From DATDRQ01 sp035291645 (lineage in GTDB: Bacteria > Chloroflexota > Anaerolineae > Anaerolineales > UBA4823), in contig DATDRQ010000375.1 in the NCBI GenBank assembly GCA_035291645.1, positions 1 through 17,045 on the forward strand: DNA of 17,045 nt, read 5' to 3'. Position 1 is the first letter of the stretch, and every line of letters starts with the position of its first letter. The notes beneath the pieces were generated by a model that saw only the letters and a list, made by a program, of their open reading frames with translations, ran no database searches and had not been told where the DNA came from. This document shows positions 1 through 6,046 of the stretch, piece by piece. The position numbers were made by a program, and so were the translations under genes.

Positions 1-1804
1 CGAAGTCGACGATCTCCACCAGGCGGCTCTCGCGCTGCAAGTACTCCCGCAGGGCTTTGCCGTAGTTCGAGCGCATCCATTTGTTCGAGACGATCATGCC
101 GAACCAGCCGCCCGGCTTGAGCAGTTTATGGGCCTGCTCGATGAAGTAGATGTACAGGTCGGCGGTCCCGGCGTAGGTCTCGAAGTGCGCCTGGGCGAAG
201 TGTTTGAACTCCGCCCCCAGCGTCTCCTGGCGCACGTAGGGCGGGTTGCCGACGATCACGTCGAAGCCGCCCGCTTTCATCACCTGCGGGAAGGCCTGCT
301 CCCAGGTCTCCGGGCGCAGGCTGTCGCCGTGGGTGATGTTCTCCAGCATGGGCAGTTTCTCTGGACTGTGCAGGGCGCGCAGCAGCAGGTTCAGGCGGGC
401 CACCTCCACCGCCTGTTTGTCCTTGTCCACCCCGAAGATGCAGTTCTGCAGCACCTCCACCTGGCGGGCGTAATCGCGGAAATCCACCTCGCCGCCGTGC
501 GCCTGGCCGCGCAGCCGCGCCACGTAGGCGTCGATCGTGTCGAAGGCCTCGATCAGGAACGACCCGGAACCGCAGGCCATGTCCAGCACGCGCGGCGGCT
601 GCGACGGGTTGTAGCCGTGCTCTTCCAGCCAGGCCGCGACCGTTTTTTGGACGATATAACGGGTCACGAAGCTTGGGGTGTAGTAGATGCCCTGCGACTT
701 GCGCTTCTGGCGGCGCTCCTCCACGCTAGGGGAGGCCTCCACGCTCGGGGCGGTCTCCCCGAACAGGGCCGGCTGGCCGGCGCTTTCAGCGGCGCTTCCA
801 GCGACGCTCCCCGCTTCCCGCTCGGTGACCATCGACCCCAGGTACTGCTCGTAGACCGTGCCGAGCACGTCGGCCTCCAGGGCGTTGAAGTTGTAGCGTA
901 CGAAGTTCTTTTCGTACAGCCCTTCGATCACCTCCTCCAGGACGCTCGGGGTGACGTACAGCTCTTCCGAGAAGTGCCGGGCGAACAGCTCCGAGTCGTA
1001 GACCGCGTCCATCTGGCGGAACAGGTCCGCCAGCCCCTCCCACAGGTGATCGTACTTTTTTTGATCTTTGAGCGCGCGCACCAGCGCCCGCAGTTGCGGC
1101 GCTTCCACCTGGCGGTCCTCGGCGGTGCGCACGAAGATCAGCCGGTTGAGCAGGCGCAGCACGGCCTCGTCCACCTGGGCCGGCGACCACATTTTATTGA
1201 AGCCGCGCATATCCTTGAACAGGTCCGCCCGCCACGTCTTCAGGTCGGCGAACAACGCCTGGCTGACCGGCAGGCGCTTGCCCTTCTTGCCGACCTTCTC
1301 GGCCTCGCGGTCGAGCCGGCCGGTTAAGGTTTCGTCCCGCGAGAGCCACCACAGCCGCTCGAACTCGCTCAGATAGGTATCCAGGCTGAACTCGATGAAT
1401 TGGGCGCTGAACGGGTTGGATTCCTTCCATTCGGCGTTGAACACCCGCAGCCCCTCGAAATCCGAGAGCAGCGCCCAGGTCACCGACTTGGTCCAGGCGT
1501 AATCGATCGCCTGGCGCACCCAGCGCGGGTCGTTCAGGTCCTCGCTGGCCTTCTTGGTTTCTAAGAAAAAGCGCGGGATTCCGCCGATGCGGAAAGAAAA
1601 GTCCACCCAGCCGCGCGACACCTTCTCCTCAGGGCTTACTTCATGGGTATTGCTGGTATCCCATCCCAGTTCGCTGAACAGCGGCAGGATATACCCCAGG
1701 CGGGTGGCCTGTTCGTTCATCCCGCGGCGTTCGGCGACGGACAATGACTTGAACCTGGTTACCAGTGCTTTTACCCGCGCGTAGGCCTGTTCGGGCGCTG
1801 CCAT
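1..1804 (-). CDS. Type IIG restriction-modification enzyme (Eco57I-like), N-terminal 601 residues, runs off left edge
   Basis: A single polypeptide that should both cut and N6-adenine-methylate DNA. Reading from ATG at 1804, no stop occurs before base 1, so the 3' end is outside the window. Residues about 30-90 form a PD-(D/E)xK nuclease-like domain: D68, then FFLETKKA with E82 and K84, as in the HsdR-like N-termini of type IIG enzymes. A helical linker follows (about 100-370). Methyltransferase motif I is VLDMACGSGSF (D408), and motif IV is NPPY at 520-523, specific for amino-methyltransferases acting on adenine. The target-recognition domain would lie in the missing C-terminus; relatives are about 1000 residues or longer. 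A strong Shine-Dalgarno sequence (AAGGGAGG) precedes the ATG. It is the last visible gene of a run of minus-strand defence and toxin genes. Several long plus-strand reading frames over it are antisense shadows. Family call is firm; DNA specificity cannot be read. Confidence 0.9.
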   Translation of the reverse strand, partial: MAAPEQAYARVKALVTRFKSLSVAERRGMNEQATRLGYILPLFSELGWDTSNTHEVSPEEKVSRGWVDFSFRIGGIPRFFLETKKASEDLNDPRWVRQAIDYAWTKSVTWALLSDFEGLRVFNAEWKESNPFSAQFIEFSLDTYLSEFERLWWLSRDETLTGRLDREAEKVGKKGKRLPVSQALFADLKTWRADLFKDMRGFNKMWSPAQVDEAVLRLLNRLIFVRTAEDRQVEAPQLRALVRALKDQKKYDHLWEGLADLFRQMDAVYDSELFARHFSEELYVTPSVLEEVIEGLYEKNFVRYNFNALEADVLGTVYEQYLGSMVTEREAGSVAGSAAESAGQPALFGETAPSVEASPSVEERRQKRKSQGIYYTPSFVTRYIVQKTVAAWLEEHGYNPSQPPRVLDMACGSGSFLIEAFDTIDAYVARLRGQAHGGEVDFRDYARQVEVLQNCIFGVDKDKQAVEVARLNLLLRALHSPEKLPMLENITHGDSLRPETWEQAFPQVMKAGGFDVIVGNPPYVRQETLGAEFKHFAQAHFETYAGTADLYIYFIEQAHKLLKPGGWFGMIVSNKWMRSNYGKALREYLQRESRLVEIVDF

Positions 1805-1850
1805 GATCCTCCCTTCCTGGACGCTGTCACTTGTGAATGCTCTGCTAGAG

Positions 1851-1879
1851 ATTATAGTTGAGCCAGGAGTTTTTCGTAA
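1851..1879 (-). promoter_or_regulatory. Candidate promoter of the restriction-modification gene
   Basis: On the minus strand a perfect -10 box TATAAT (1856-1851) sits 17 bases after TTACGA (1879-1874), a weak -35 match. It lies about 47 bases ahead of the ATG at 1804 and overlaps the stop codon of the RelE-like toxin. This would let the restriction enzyme be transcribed separately from the toxin pair. Based on sequence match only. Confidence 0.45.
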
Positions 1880-2121
1880 TCCGCATGCGAACCGATCCAG
1901 AACCAAACGATGTCATCCAGCTCTCGGATGCCAATGGCGCGATAACCCAGGCCAATCCGGACTGAGTAAATTGGCCGGGTTGAATGGATAGGTTTGAATC
2001 TTAAACTGGGGTGATAGGGATCTTGCTCGAAGAGTTTGTAAGCTGCGCGGGCGCGGCGCTGGATTGGCTGGGGGAGTTCCGCAAACGCTTCCCGGAAGCG
2101 CCGCGTAACGTGCGAATTCAT
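1852..2121 (-). CDS. RelE/ParE-superfamily toxin
   Basis: A small basic protein of 89 residues, the usual size of RelE/HigB-type toxins, which in that family cut mRNA on the ribosome (ParE members poison gyrase instead). The C-terminal half has the expected order: Y-x-V-R-I-G-L-G-Y-R-A-I, then VWFWIGSHADYEKLL, a tail common in RelE-like proteins of this branch. The start ATG (2121) overlaps the TGA of the upstream antitoxin gene by four bases, giving translational coupling and the normal antitoxin-first order. It could belong to the ParE side of the superfamily; the sequence alone does not separate mRNA interferase from gyrase poison. Function is inferred from fold family and context. Confidence 0.82.
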   Translation of the reverse strand: MNSHVTRRFREAFAELPQPIQRRARAAYKLFEQDPYHPSLRFKPIHSTRPIYSVRIGLGYRAIGIRELDDIVWFWIGSHADYEKLLAQL

Positions 2122-2333
2122 AACCGGTCTGGATCAAGCGGTTCTGATTTCCCAGCGCGATGTTCAGCAATCGCTTCGTCGGCCAGCCTTGTAAGGATAT
2201 CGGCCGAGCGGGCAAATGTTTCTGCCCATTGCCTTTCGGAGGCCAGTTCTTCTAGAATCCATTCAGCCAGGGCTTCCTGCTCTTTCTTGGGCAGTTTGGC
2301 AGCTTCCGCAAAGGCCATCTCCAACTTCGTCAT
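2118..2333 (-). CDS. Antitoxin partner of the RelE-like toxin
   Basis: A 71-residue, strongly charged and largely helical protein lying directly before a RelE-like toxin with a four-base ATGA overlap. The sequence (MTKLEMAFAEAAKLPKKEQE...) has a short helical start and an acidic middle (AEWILEELASERQW), and ends in a Pro/Asp-rich tail that could wrap the toxin. I do not recognise a classical DNA-binding domain (no clear ribbon-helix-helix or HTH), so it may neutralise without strong repression, or use a fold I cannot see. A clear AAGGAG Shine-Dalgarno precedes the ATG at 2333. Antitoxin identity rests mainly on position and size. The roughly 150 bases between it and the AbiEii stop (2334-2480) show nothing else recognisable. 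Confidence 0.7.
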   Translation of the reverse strand: MTKLEMAFAEAAKLPKKEQEALAEWILEELASERQWAETFARSADILTRLADEAIAEHRAGKSEPLDPDRL

Positions 2334-2480
2334 CGCGAGACTCCTTTCTTTGCAGACACGATTCTACTACAGGAAGGTGAGCTACCCCGATACCGACCTG
2401 GGTCATGCCCTTGCAGCAGCGCCTGGGCTAATTCTTCGTTTTTCCCTTTGCCCCTGTCTGGCCGTTGGCTGGCGGGGGAT

Positions 2481-3305
2481 TCAAAACTCGTTATCCGGCC
2501 GGCACCCCAGCAGGCGGGCGAAATTCTCCCAGGTCAGCAGGTCGACTTCGTGCGTCCTCTCCAGGAACGGCTTCACATCGGCGGCGCTTTTCATCCAATC
2601 GATTTTCCCCAGCTGCTGGCACAGCACTTCCCGCCAGTTGTCCTGGTCGGGGAGCGGCCCATCCCAGCCCGTCTGGCGCAGGGCGTTTTGCAGCAGGACC
2701 AGGTTGGGCGCCGGCCAATCCGGGTCGCCGAGGTACCACATCAGGTCGTATAGATCGCGTCCCTTCCCATAAGGGCGTTGCAAGACGGCGTGCAGCTTGC
2801 CCGCCAGGAGCGAGGCGCGGTCGTGGTGCTGGAGCCGCAAGGTCACATGCCGGCGGACGAGCGTCGTTTCCAGCCCCGCCCCGGCCGGCGGGCGGGTATC
2901 CACTTCGACCTTCACCGCCAGGACCGCCTCCCGGTGAGGGGATAATCGAAACTCGTAGAGCAGTCCTTCGAAGCGGATGAAGGCAGAATGGACGGTCTTC
3001 TCGTCGTTCAGCCTGATTCCGAGCTGATAGCCTTCTTTGGTAAATTCCTCCTGGATGTCCCGCAAATATGCCCGGAAGTCGTAGCCGGCCTGAGGTCTCT
3101 CCAGGGCGAAGTCCAGGTCTTCCGAGAAGCGGTGCAGGGCGTACAGGAAGCGCAGCGCGGTGCCGCCGTGGAACGCCAGGGGCATCATCGCCCCGGAGCG
3201 CTGCAAACTCTCCAGAATCCTAGCCTGCAGGTATTCGCGCAGCAGGTTGCGGCCCGCGACCGGGTTGGCGACCTCGCGGAGGAGATATTCGATGTAAGCC
3301 TTCAT
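2481..3305 (-). CDS. abiEii: AbiEii/AbiGii-type nucleotidyltransferase toxin
   Basis: Toxin of a type IV toxin-antitoxin / abortive phage-infection system. AbiEii-family proteins are nucleotidyltransferases (DNA polymerase beta fold); well-studied relatives block growth, some by adding nucleotides to tRNA acceptor ends. The active-site region is intact: FHGGTALRF (G47-G48-T49), then RFSEDLDF with the acidic D63 and D65. A downstream K-x-x-A...GKGRDLYDL motif (about residues 178-196) matches the conserved C-terminal motif of the family. At 274 residues it is of usual length. Its ATG overlaps the stop of the upstream abiEi-like gene by four bases (3302-3305). The gene appears complete with all key residues, so the toxin is probably active. 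Whether it acts on tRNA cannot be read from the sequence. Confidence 0.92.
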   Translation of the reverse strand: MKAYIEYLLREVANPVAGRNLLREYLQARILESLQRSGAMMPLAFHGGTALRFLYALHRFSEDLDFALERPQAGYDFRAYLRDIQEEFTKEGYQLGIRLNDEKTVHSAFIRFEGLLYEFRLSPHREAVLAVKVEVDTRPPAGAGLETTLVRRHVTLRLQHHDRASLLAGKLHAVLQRPYGKGRDLYDLMWYLGDPDWPAPNLVLLQNALRQTGWDGPLPDQDNWREVLCQQLGKIDWMKSAADVKPFLERTHEVDLLTWENFARLLGCRPDNEF

Positions 3306-3940
3306 AGACTGATGAATTCCTCGCCTTCGCCTGCCAGGTTGCGCACCTCGGCGGCGGCGCGGGTCAGCTTGGGTTTTTTCAGCTGGTGGGCCAGGCCCTC
3401 GATCGTGGGCAAGTCGAGCTGGTCCAAATTTTGCAAACGTAGTTCCTGGAGATAGTCGCGCCGGTCTCCGCCCGGTGTCAGGTATACCAGATCGAGCAGT
3501 GCTTTTTCGGGACTGGCGACGAAGGCCTGCTGTCCTTCGCCCACGTGGATGAACTCATAGCCAACGAACAGGCCGTCCTGGATGTGAAGGAAATCGAAGA
3601 CGCCCAGGGGCGTCTCCCAACGAGCGGGACGCCCGGTCGTCACGCTGGTCGTGACCGGCGCGTGCTCGGGGATCATCCCGTAATAAGCCAGCGCCGATTG
3701 CAGGCTGACATAAGACGCCGGCACCAGGCGGTTGGCGAGCACGAAGGGGTGCGGGTTTACCTTGCGAAAGGGGGGCGCCAGGGTGTACAGCCCGCGCCGC
3801 AGCTGGTATATTTTTCCGGTTTCCTTCCAGCGCGAGAGCTGCTTTTGAATCAGGCCCGGTTTGGCCTCCCCCGCCAGCAGCAGGCTGCTCTCGAATATCG
3901 GTTCCTCCCCCACAATCTCGACCAATTCAGCGAATTCCAT
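3302..3940 (-). CDS. abiEi: AbiEi-family antitoxin / transcriptional regulator
   Basis: Antitoxin of the AbiE pair, 212 residues. An N-terminal winged-helix segment (about residues 5-55, including GLIQKQLSRWKETGKIYQL and RRGLYTL) is followed by the AbiEi C-terminal domain, with YVSLQSALAYYGMIPE and SPEKALLDLVYL, signatures of this family. In studied AbiE systems this protein opposes the toxin indirectly and represses its own operon by binding inverted repeats at the promoter. A matching 26-base palindrome lies only four bases upstream of the start codon. The ATG at 3940 has no good Shine-Dalgarno sequence, and the putative promoter is so close that a leaderless message is possible. Its stop overlaps the toxin start by four bases. 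Confidence 0.88.
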   Translation of the reverse strand: MEFAELVEIVGEEPIFESSLLLAGEAKPGLIQKQLSRWKETGKIYQLRRGLYTLAPPFRKVNPHPFVLANRLVPASYVSLQSALAYYGMIPEHAPVTTSVTTGRPARWETPLGVFDFLHIQDGLFVGYEFIHVGEGQQAFVASPEKALLDLVYLTPGGDRRDYLQELRLQNLDQLDLPTIEGLAHQLKKPKLTRAAAEVRNLAGEGEEFISL

Positions 3941-3944
3941 GCAG

Positions 3945-3979
3945 ATAAGTTACCATAAATGGGAACTTATTGCAATGGA
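3945..3979 (-). promoter_or_regulatory. Candidate AbiEi operator palindrome with overlapping promoter
   Basis: Bases 3945-3970 form an imperfect palindrome: arms ATAAGTT / AACTTAT plus inner CCAT / ATGG, 22 of 26 positions symmetric, in an A/T-rich patch unlike the GC-rich surroundings. On the minus strand TTGCAA (3979-3974 region) and TAACTT, 17 bases apart, could serve as -35 and -10, placing the transcription start at or beside the abiEi ATG (3940). AbiEi proteins are known to bind inverted repeats at their own promoters. It also covers the last codons of the vapC gene (stop at 3967). Confidence 0.6.
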
Positions 3980-4404
3980 ATTGTGATGACCTCTATCTTT
4001 GTGTTCCTGGCTGCTTCGAGTAATTGCCCATCGAATGACGCCAGCGTTATGGGTTGGTTCAGGGTTTCCTGCCAGATCAATGCACAGGCAAGGTGAGCGG
4101 CGTCGTACCCCCTTAGATTGTGCTCGTAAGCGAGAAAATCGCCGCGCATCACGGTGTTCTCGGTGATTGGCAAACGTAGGAAACTCTCCCACTCGGAGCG
4201 AAACTGGTGCAGGGCGGCCTGCGCTTCTTCGCTCGCGATCAACTTCATTCGCCGGGCGCGGCCGATGGCGGCAGCCACCTCCACTCGAGTGATCAGGCCG
4301 GTTACAACCATCCCGGCAGCTTCGATCCAGGCGTTTACCTGCTCCGAGCTTTTTTCGGCGATGTAACGCTTAACCAGCGCGCTGGCGTCTAAATACAGGA
4401 TCAC
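3967..4404 (-). CDS. vapC: VapC-type PIN-domain ribonuclease toxin
   Basis: A 145-residue PIN-domain protein. The four acidic metal ligands are all in place: D6 in YLDASALVKRY, E42 in TRVEVAAA, D101 in RGYDAAHLACA and D125 in ASFDGQLLEAA. VapC toxins are Mg-dependent RNases, often cutting tRNA or rRNA. The ATG (4404) overlaps the stop of the Phd-like antitoxin by four bases, the standard layout. Length is typical and nothing is missing, so an active toxin is expected. The exact RNA target cannot be inferred. Its 3' end merges into the AbiE operator region, so two independent toxin systems sit head to tail with no spare DNA. Confidence 0.93.
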   Translation of the reverse strand: MILYLDASALVKRYIAEKSSEQVNAWIEAAGMVVTGLITRVEVAAAIGRARRMKLIASEEAQAALHQFRSEWESFLRLPITENTVMRGDFLAYEHNLRGYDAAHLACALIWQETLNQPITLASFDGQLLEAARNTKIEVITIPLQ

Positions 4405-4676
4405 TCGCGCATCTCAACCAGGAGATCGGATACCTGCCGCTCGCCGCTGTTGGTCGCCGGCGGGGTGATCGCCTGCAACTTCTGCCCGTTCCAGGCCACC
4501 AGTCCCGCCGCCTGCAAGGCCTGCAGGCGCTCTTCCAGTCTCTGCTCGACCGGCGACAGCCGCCCGACCGGGCGCCCGTGGTCGGTGATAATCACGGTCT
4601 GGCCTCGCTGGACCTGGCGCAGGTACTCGCTCAGGCGCGCTTTTAGATCTCGAACTCCAACTCGCATCTCGCTCAT
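4401..4676 (-). CDS. Phd/YefM-family antitoxin (VapB role)
   Basis: Antitoxin partner of the PIN toxin and likely repressor of the pair. The N-terminus MRVGVRDLKARLSEYLRQV followed by GQTVIITDHGRPVGRL is the Phd/YefM DNA-binding fold (dimerising beta-strand and helices); the C-terminal part (about 60-91) would bind and block VapC. I chose ATG 4676 (MSEMRVG...) because GAGG at 4686-4683 is six bases ahead. A GTG at 4688 would begin inside that ribosome-binding site and almost at the predicted transcription start. ATG 4667 (MRVGVRD...) is a shorter alternative that keeps the whole domain. Pairing of a Phd-type antitoxin with a PIN toxin is common. The stop overlaps the vapC start by four bases. 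Confidence 0.88.
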   Translation of the reverse strand: MSEMRVGVRDLKARLSEYLRQVQRGQTVIITDHGRPVGRLSPVEQRLEERLQALQAAGLVAWNGQKLQAITPPATNSGERQVSDLLVEMRE

Positions 4677-4681
4677 CTCAA

Positions 4682-4687
4682 ACCTCA
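4682..4687 (-). promoter_or_regulatory. Start-deciding ribosome-binding site of the Phd-like antitoxin
   Basis: On the minus strand TGAGGT lies with its GAGG core six bases from ATG 4676. It overlaps the GTG at 4688, which would otherwise extend the protein by four residues, and so favours the ATG. Confidence 0.5.
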
Positions 4688-4690
4688 CTA

Positions 4691-4728
4691 TGTGACTATA
4701 TTATACTATTAATAGTCACATCCCCAAA
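4691..4728 (-). promoter_or_regulatory. Antitoxin promoter nested in a perfect inverted repeat (likely Phd operator)
   Basis: TGTGACTAT (4691-4699) and ATAGTCACA (4712-4720) are a perfect 9-base inverted repeat. A second perfect 12-base palindrome, ACTATTAATAGT, lies at 4705-4716, so the ACTAT half-site occurs three times. A perfect minus-strand -10 box TATAAT (4705-4700) lies between the arms, with a weak -35 (TTTGGG, 4728-4723) 17 bases upstream. Binding of the antitoxin-toxin complex here would hide the -10 box, the standard conditional autoregulation of such pairs. The palindrome overlaps the last codon of the metallophosphoesterase gene. The elements are seen directly; the binding protein is inferred. 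Confidence 0.72.
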
Positions 4729-5471
4729 ACCGCCTCCAGGTCGCGCCCCTGCAGCAGCATCCGGGCGAAGGCCTCCGGCAGGCCATAAGCCCGGATGGCA
4801 GCCACGCTTCGTGCGACGTCGTACGCCACCCGGATCAGCTCGACCGTGAATTCGCCCTCCCCAACGGTCAGCACGGCGTAGGCGGCGCGCGGGTCGCCGT
4901 CGTCGGGCCGCCCGACGCTGCCCGGGTTGACGAACCAGGCCCCCTCCACCCGGCGCGTGAAGGGCACGTGCGAATGCCCGAAGAGGATGGCGTCCGCCCT
5001 GGTCTCCCCGCCGGAAGCGGTCATCTCCAGCAACTCGCGCAGGCGCGCCTGCGGCGTGTCCGCGGTGAGGGCTTCTTCGATCGAGGCCGGGCTGGCGTGG
5101 GTCAGCAGGAGGCTCAGCCCCCCTTCCTGGAACCGGATTTCTTTCGGCAGCGATTTCAGATATTGGCGGCTTTCCTTCGATAATCGCTCGTACGCCCACT
5201 GGAAGGCCAGCCACTTCTGGGGGTGCTTGGTCGTGCTCCACTTGCCTCTGCGCTTGGGGACTTTCAACACCTTGAGGTCGTAATTTCCGATCACGCTCAA
5301 GGCATTTTCCTGCATCAGCCGTTGGACCACCTCTTCCGGGAATGGCCCGTAGCCGACGAAATCGCCCGTGTTCCAGGCAGCGCCGGCGCCCTGCTGTCTG
5401 GCGTGTTCCAGGACGGCTTCCAGGGCCGGCAGGTTGGCGTGCACGTCCCCCAGCAGGGCGATCTTGCGCAT
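4716..5471 (-). CDS. Calcineurin-like metallophosphoesterase (YfcE/Metallophos_2 type)
   Basis: A two-metal phosphoesterase. Motifs run in the family order: GDVHAN (D9, H11), GDFVGYGP (D37), GNYD (N63), LLTHASP, and GHSHVPF near residue 165, followed by FVNPGSVGRP typical of this branch. Substrate cannot be told; relatives cleave phosphodiesters of nucleotides or nucleic acids. I chose ATG 5471 (MRKIALLGDVHAN) because the first metal motif then begins nine residues in, as in relatives. A TTG at 5492, overlapping the upstream TGA, would add seven residues; neither has a strong ribosome-binding site. It closely follows a phosphoribosyltransferase gene, so the two are probably co-translated and may act in nucleotide salvage. 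Its end overlaps the antitoxin operator. Confidence 0.88.
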   Translation of the reverse strand: MRKIALLGDVHANLPALEAVLEHARQQGAGAAWNTGDFVGYGPFPEEVVQRLMQENALSVIGNYDLKVLKVPKRRGKWSTTKHPQKWLAFQWAYERLSKESRQYLKSLPKEIRFQEGGLSLLLTHASPASIEEALTADTPQARLRELLEMTASGGETRADAILFGHSHVPFTRRVEGAWFVNPGSVGRPDDGDPRAAYAVLTVGEGEFTVELIRVAYDVARSVAAIRAYGLPEAFARMLLQGRDLEAVLGM

Positions 5472-5488
5472 CTCGCTGGCGGGTTCGA

Positions 5489-6010
5489 TCAAGAGGATGG
5501 GTGCGGGGTAATATCCAGGGCGATGCGGTCGGCCCCGCGGTCGATCTCCCAGGGGTAGACGATATGAGCGTCCGTGATGGCTGCGTAGTAATCCGGGCGG
5601 GTGCTGCTGAACAGGTTGCGATAGGGATTGAAGTGCAGGACGCAGGTGTAGGGGGCGCCTCCGGCCGCCAGGACGCGGTTCTTAACCGAGGTGATCGTCC
5701 GTCCCGAACCCCAAACATCATCGATGATCAGCGTGCGGCGGTCCCGCAGGAGGTGATCGTCGGGGAACTGCAGGAAGCGCGGCCAGGCGAACAGGCCGGT
5801 CTTCTGCATTTCCATTTGGGCGGGGAAGTCCACCGCGGCCGTCAGGATGTGGACGAGGTTCATCGCCTCCGCCAGCAGGCCGCCGGGAACGATCCCGCCG
5901 CGTGTGATCACCACCATCGCATCGAATTCTCCCTCGAACTGAGGCAAAAGGTGATCGATCAGCGCGTCGAGATCGTTCCAGGTCAGTATTTCGCGCCGCA
6001 TCTTATCCAT
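5489..6010 (-). CDS. Phosphoribosyltransferase (Gpt/xanthine-type PRTase family)
   Basis: A type I phosphoribosyltransferase of 173 residues that would transfer ribose-5-phosphate from PRPP to a base. The PRPP loop TLIIDDVWGSGRT (93-105) with the double Asp D97-D98 is intact, and VVITRGGIVPGG (33-44) is the PPi-binding loop. The C-terminal VYPWEID resembles the hood region of xanthine/guanine PRTases (Gpt-like), where a similar motif stacks on the base. Substrate is therefore likely a purine (xanthine, guanine or hypoxanthine), but this is inference. ATG 6010 has an AGGAG Shine-Dalgarno six bases upstream. The next gene, a metallophosphoesterase, starts at or just after its stop. An extended -10 promoter at the end of priA could drive this pair separately. 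Confidence 0.87.
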   Translation of the reverse strand: MDKMRREILTWNDLDALIDHLLPQFEGEFDAMVVITRGGIVPGGLLAEAMNLVHILTAAVDFPAQMEMQKTGLFAWPRFLQFPDDHLLRDRRTLIIDDVWGSGRTITSVKNRVLAAGGAPYTCVLHFNPYRNLFSSTRPDYYAAITDAHIVYPWEIDRGADRIALDITPHPSS

Positions 6011-6037
6011 GATCTACTCCTGGTGAATTTTTCCTGT

Positions 6038-6046
6038 ATTATAGCA
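6038..6046 (-). promoter_or_regulatory. Extended -10 promoter ahead of the phosphoribosyltransferase
   Basis: On the minus strand TGCTATAAT (6046-6038) is a perfect extended -10 box (TG-n-TATAAT) overlapping the priA stop codon, about 28 bases ahead of the start at 6010. No good -35 is seen, as allowed for extended -10 promoters. It suggests the phosphoribosyltransferase-phosphoesterase pair has its own promoter besides read-through from priA. Confidence 0.55.

Noticed and set aside
128..1327. A 399-codon plus-strand open frame
   Set aside because: It is antisense to the restriction-modification enzyme, whose motifs (ExK, GSGSF, NPPY) are unmistakable. The translated product is rich in Leu/His/Gln/Arg as expected of a shadow frame in GC-rich DNA.
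4696..5721. A 341-codon minus-strand frame overlapping the metallophosphoesterase in another frame
   Set aside because: The product is Arg/Pro/Gly-rich without motifs, and the phosphoesterase frame carries all metal-binding motifs.
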